Source: Edaphobacter flagellatus (GTDB lineage Bacteria > Acidobacteriota > Terriglobia > Terriglobales > Acidobacteriaceae). From it: a stretch of DNA of 64,000 nucleotides. The position numbers and the translations under genes were made by a program. Below, in pieces: positions 63,501 through 64,000 of the stretch (its first letter is position 1; every line of letters starts with the position of its first letter). A model generated the notes under the pieces. It did no database searches, was not told where the DNA came from, and saw only the letters and a list, made by a program, of their open reading frames with translations. Location of the stretch: assembly GCF_025264665.1 (NCBI RefSeq), contig NZ_CP073697.1, positions 806,001-870,000 on the forward strand, read 5' to 3'.

Positions 63501-63619
63501 CCACCGGTACTCCCGAGGAGATCGCCGCCAACCCCGCTTCGCATACCGGCCATTGGCTCGGACCAGTACTGCATTTAGTGTCCGCAAAACCAGAGGCGGA
63601 ACTTCAGGTCATGGCATAG
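60596..63619 (+). CDS. uvrA: UvrA excinuclease ABC subunit A
   Basis: The product is about 1007 residues from the Met at 60596; an in-frame ATG at 60572 would add 8. Two ABC ATPase halves are present: Walker A VVSGVSGSGKSSLAFDTVYA and later VTGVSGSGKSTLVH, signatures TLSGGESQRIQLA and TLSGGEAQRVKLA, and Walker B YVLDEPSIGLH and YILDEPTTGLHF. Zinc modules CTSCH...CPRC and CDVC...CEEC are in place. It recognises bulky DNA lesions with UvrB. It is longer than E. coli UvrA (940) because of a Lys/Ala/Pro-rich insert around residues 185-210 (AKPKKTTAKKSTKPAKPEP). Clearly chromosomal. Confidence 0.96.
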   Translation: MSTPKSEQNLDQITIRGARTHNLKGIDVDIPHNALTVVSGVSGSGKSSLAFDTVYAEGQRRYVESLSAYARQFLERIEKPDVDHIDGLAPAIAIKQKNQTRNPRSTVATATEIYDYLRLLYARCGTVTCLHCGGVVKSDTVDEIVTSLFALPEGTRVYALFPTQRAEIKLEPMRAASTDETPAAEPAKPKKTTAKKSTKPAKPEPVFDLTDSLKERLTELRRRGYNRLYQNGNTVEFSTPESLLELDFSQPIFILVDRLALSPDIRSRLVDAIETGYRESGEIRFMTVPREGEGEPQTLRYSAAFECTSCHRAYREPEPRLFSFNNPYGACPRCQGFGNTIDFDPNLIIPDKSKTLSQGAVAPWTTTKYRPHHNEMLRAAKAAGVPIDIPWYDLTPEQQEFIQEGSDSFPGIRGFFAALEHKKYKLHVRVFLSKYRGYATCPDCRGQRLRAEARAVLLNNKNICEVSALTVIAARDFFDSLILTPSQAEIAGKIFEEVRQRIHFLDQVGLDYLTLDRLSSTLSGGESQRIQLATSLGSRLVGALYVLDEPSIGLHTRDTARLIHIMEELRDLGNTILVVEHDPDVIRAADHLLDLGPGAGELGGQLLASGTVKQVSANPNSITGKYLSGRSSIAVPKHRREPGRERLKLTGARIHNLRGVDVEIPLNLLVCVTGVSGSGKSTLVHQVLYRALMQALGQEGTNDGIDPTHLYRELSGTHHLNDVVLVDQSPIGRTPRSNPVTYIKAFDDIRALFAAQPDAKRRGLTAGHFSFNVPGGRCDVCEGDGTVTVEMQFLADVELPCEECNGTRYKPSILDIRYKGKNIHDVLNMTVKEALVYFAGHPKIVDKLYVLDEVGLGYVRLGQSATTLSGGEAQRVKLASHLATARSNSSRSSNETAAKARSRTLYILDEPTTGLHFDDVAKLLAAFRKLIEGGGSLLVIEHNLDVIKSADWIIDMGPEGGSRGGQVVATGTPEEIAANPASHTGHWLGPVLHLVSAKPEAELQVMA

Positions 63620-63703
63620 GATGATTTGATAGGCTTTCAGCGTAACTTACGCTTCTGTGGTATTTGACGACATCGAAACATCTGTATTAATCGGAGGGAA
63701 TCG

Positions 63704-64000
63704 ATGAAAAAGCTTGTGGCCAAGTCGAGACGGATTTGCCCTCCGGAACAGGTTATCGTCGTCCTGTTTTCTGCCTTTGCCGTGTTCTTTGCGGTTCAGC
63801 TATTTGCGAACCACGTCCTACCCTCGCTCAAAAATTTCTGGATCGAGCTCTTCAGTGCGGCCGTAGCGATCCTCTTTACCGTAGACGCTCTTCCACGGAT
63901 TCAGCGTGCACTCAGGGGACCTGCCCCGGCGATGGTGGATGAAGAGAGCTTTGTCGCCGCCGCCGAAAACAGTATCGACGACTTTTACATCTTCTCCGGC
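63704..64000 (+). CDS. Membrane protein, 3' end cut off by window
   Basis: The ATG at 63704 follows GGAGG by about 6 bases and the frame is open to the last base of the window (99 codons). Two hydrophobic helices are seen (VIVVLFSAFAVFFAVQLF at about 18-35 and IELFSAAVAILFTVDAL at about 48-64). A cytoplasmic segment beginning MVDEESFVAAAENSIDDFYI follows. Not recognised; it could be a membrane-anchored signalling or enzymatic domain protein whose main domain lies beyond the window. Confidence 0.65.
   Translation, partial: MKKLVAKSRRICPPEQVIVVLFSAFAVFFAVQLFANHVLPSLKNFWIELFSAAVAILFTVDALPRIQRALRGPAPAMVDEESFVAAAENSIDDFYIFSG

Overview
The window looks like the right-hand part of an integrative and conjugative element (ICE) inserted in a bacterial chromosome, most likely of an acidobacterium (Terriglobia/Acidobacteriaceae). 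That affiliation is an inference. It rests on protein families I associate with that group (a DUF5818 secreted protein, a DUF5666 protein, small secreted Cys/His/Met proteins heading efflux operons) and on the general look of the trb/MobF gene set. No rRNA or complete tRNA is present to settle it.

Layout. (1) 1-5.6 kb: element maintenance genes. These are a cut-off DUF5677-like gene, three unrecognised small or medium genes (one with a HEPN-like R-x4-H motif), and a minus-strand ardC-DUF6908-parB operon. (2) 5.6-35.6 kb: a 30-kb metal and metalloid island. It holds a mer locus (merR, merT, merP, a GDCCVxC protein) with no merA, a VOC protein, a CadD-like exporter, and a czcCBA-type RND operon with a CDF-like protein. 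It continues with an arsenic locus (acr3, arsR / arsM, arsC, flavin oxidoreductase, second arsC). A large copper locus follows on the minus strand: a small secreted protein, a Tat-exported multicopper oxidase, a Met-rich TolC protein, cytochrome c, DUF5666, an ECF sigma factor with a Cys-rich tail, a CopA ATPase, a second small secreted protein, cusCBA and DUF5818. A 16-Cys copper-storage-type protein is divergent from it. (3) 35.6-37.4 kb: about 350 bp dense in perfect inverted repeats, ending in a three-way-junction fold, then an HD-GYP gene, a KH-domain RNA-binding gene and an unknown gene. (4) 37.4-53.9 kb: one long minus-strand transfer unit, trbC-D-E-G-I-lipoprotein-trbJ-L-F-DUF7673-ssb-trbB-(unknown)-RHH-coupling protein-MobF relaxase. 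(5) 54-57.7 kb: lysR, an excisionase-like gene, a HigB/HigA toxin-antitoxin pair and a tyrosine integrase beside a truncated tRNA gene, which is the element's right end. (6) 57.7-64 kb: ordinary chromosome with a sugar-phosphate isomerase-like gene, an alpha/beta hydrolase, uvrA and the start of a membrane protein.

How it works together. The integrase and the excisionase-like protein should move the element in and out of the tRNA site. A 25-bp sequence block is repeated in inverted orientation upstream of the trb operon and upstream of the excisionase-like gene, on either side of lysR, so excision and transfer are probably switched together. The MobF relaxase and coupling protein feed the Trb (P-type) secretion channel, while ArdC, SSB, ParB and HigBA protect and maintain the element. 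The cargo deals with copper (oxidation, storage, and export across both membranes), divalent cations, arsenic (reduction, methylation, export) and mercury binding or uptake.

The left end of the element is not visible. No insertion sequence and no CRISPR array was found.
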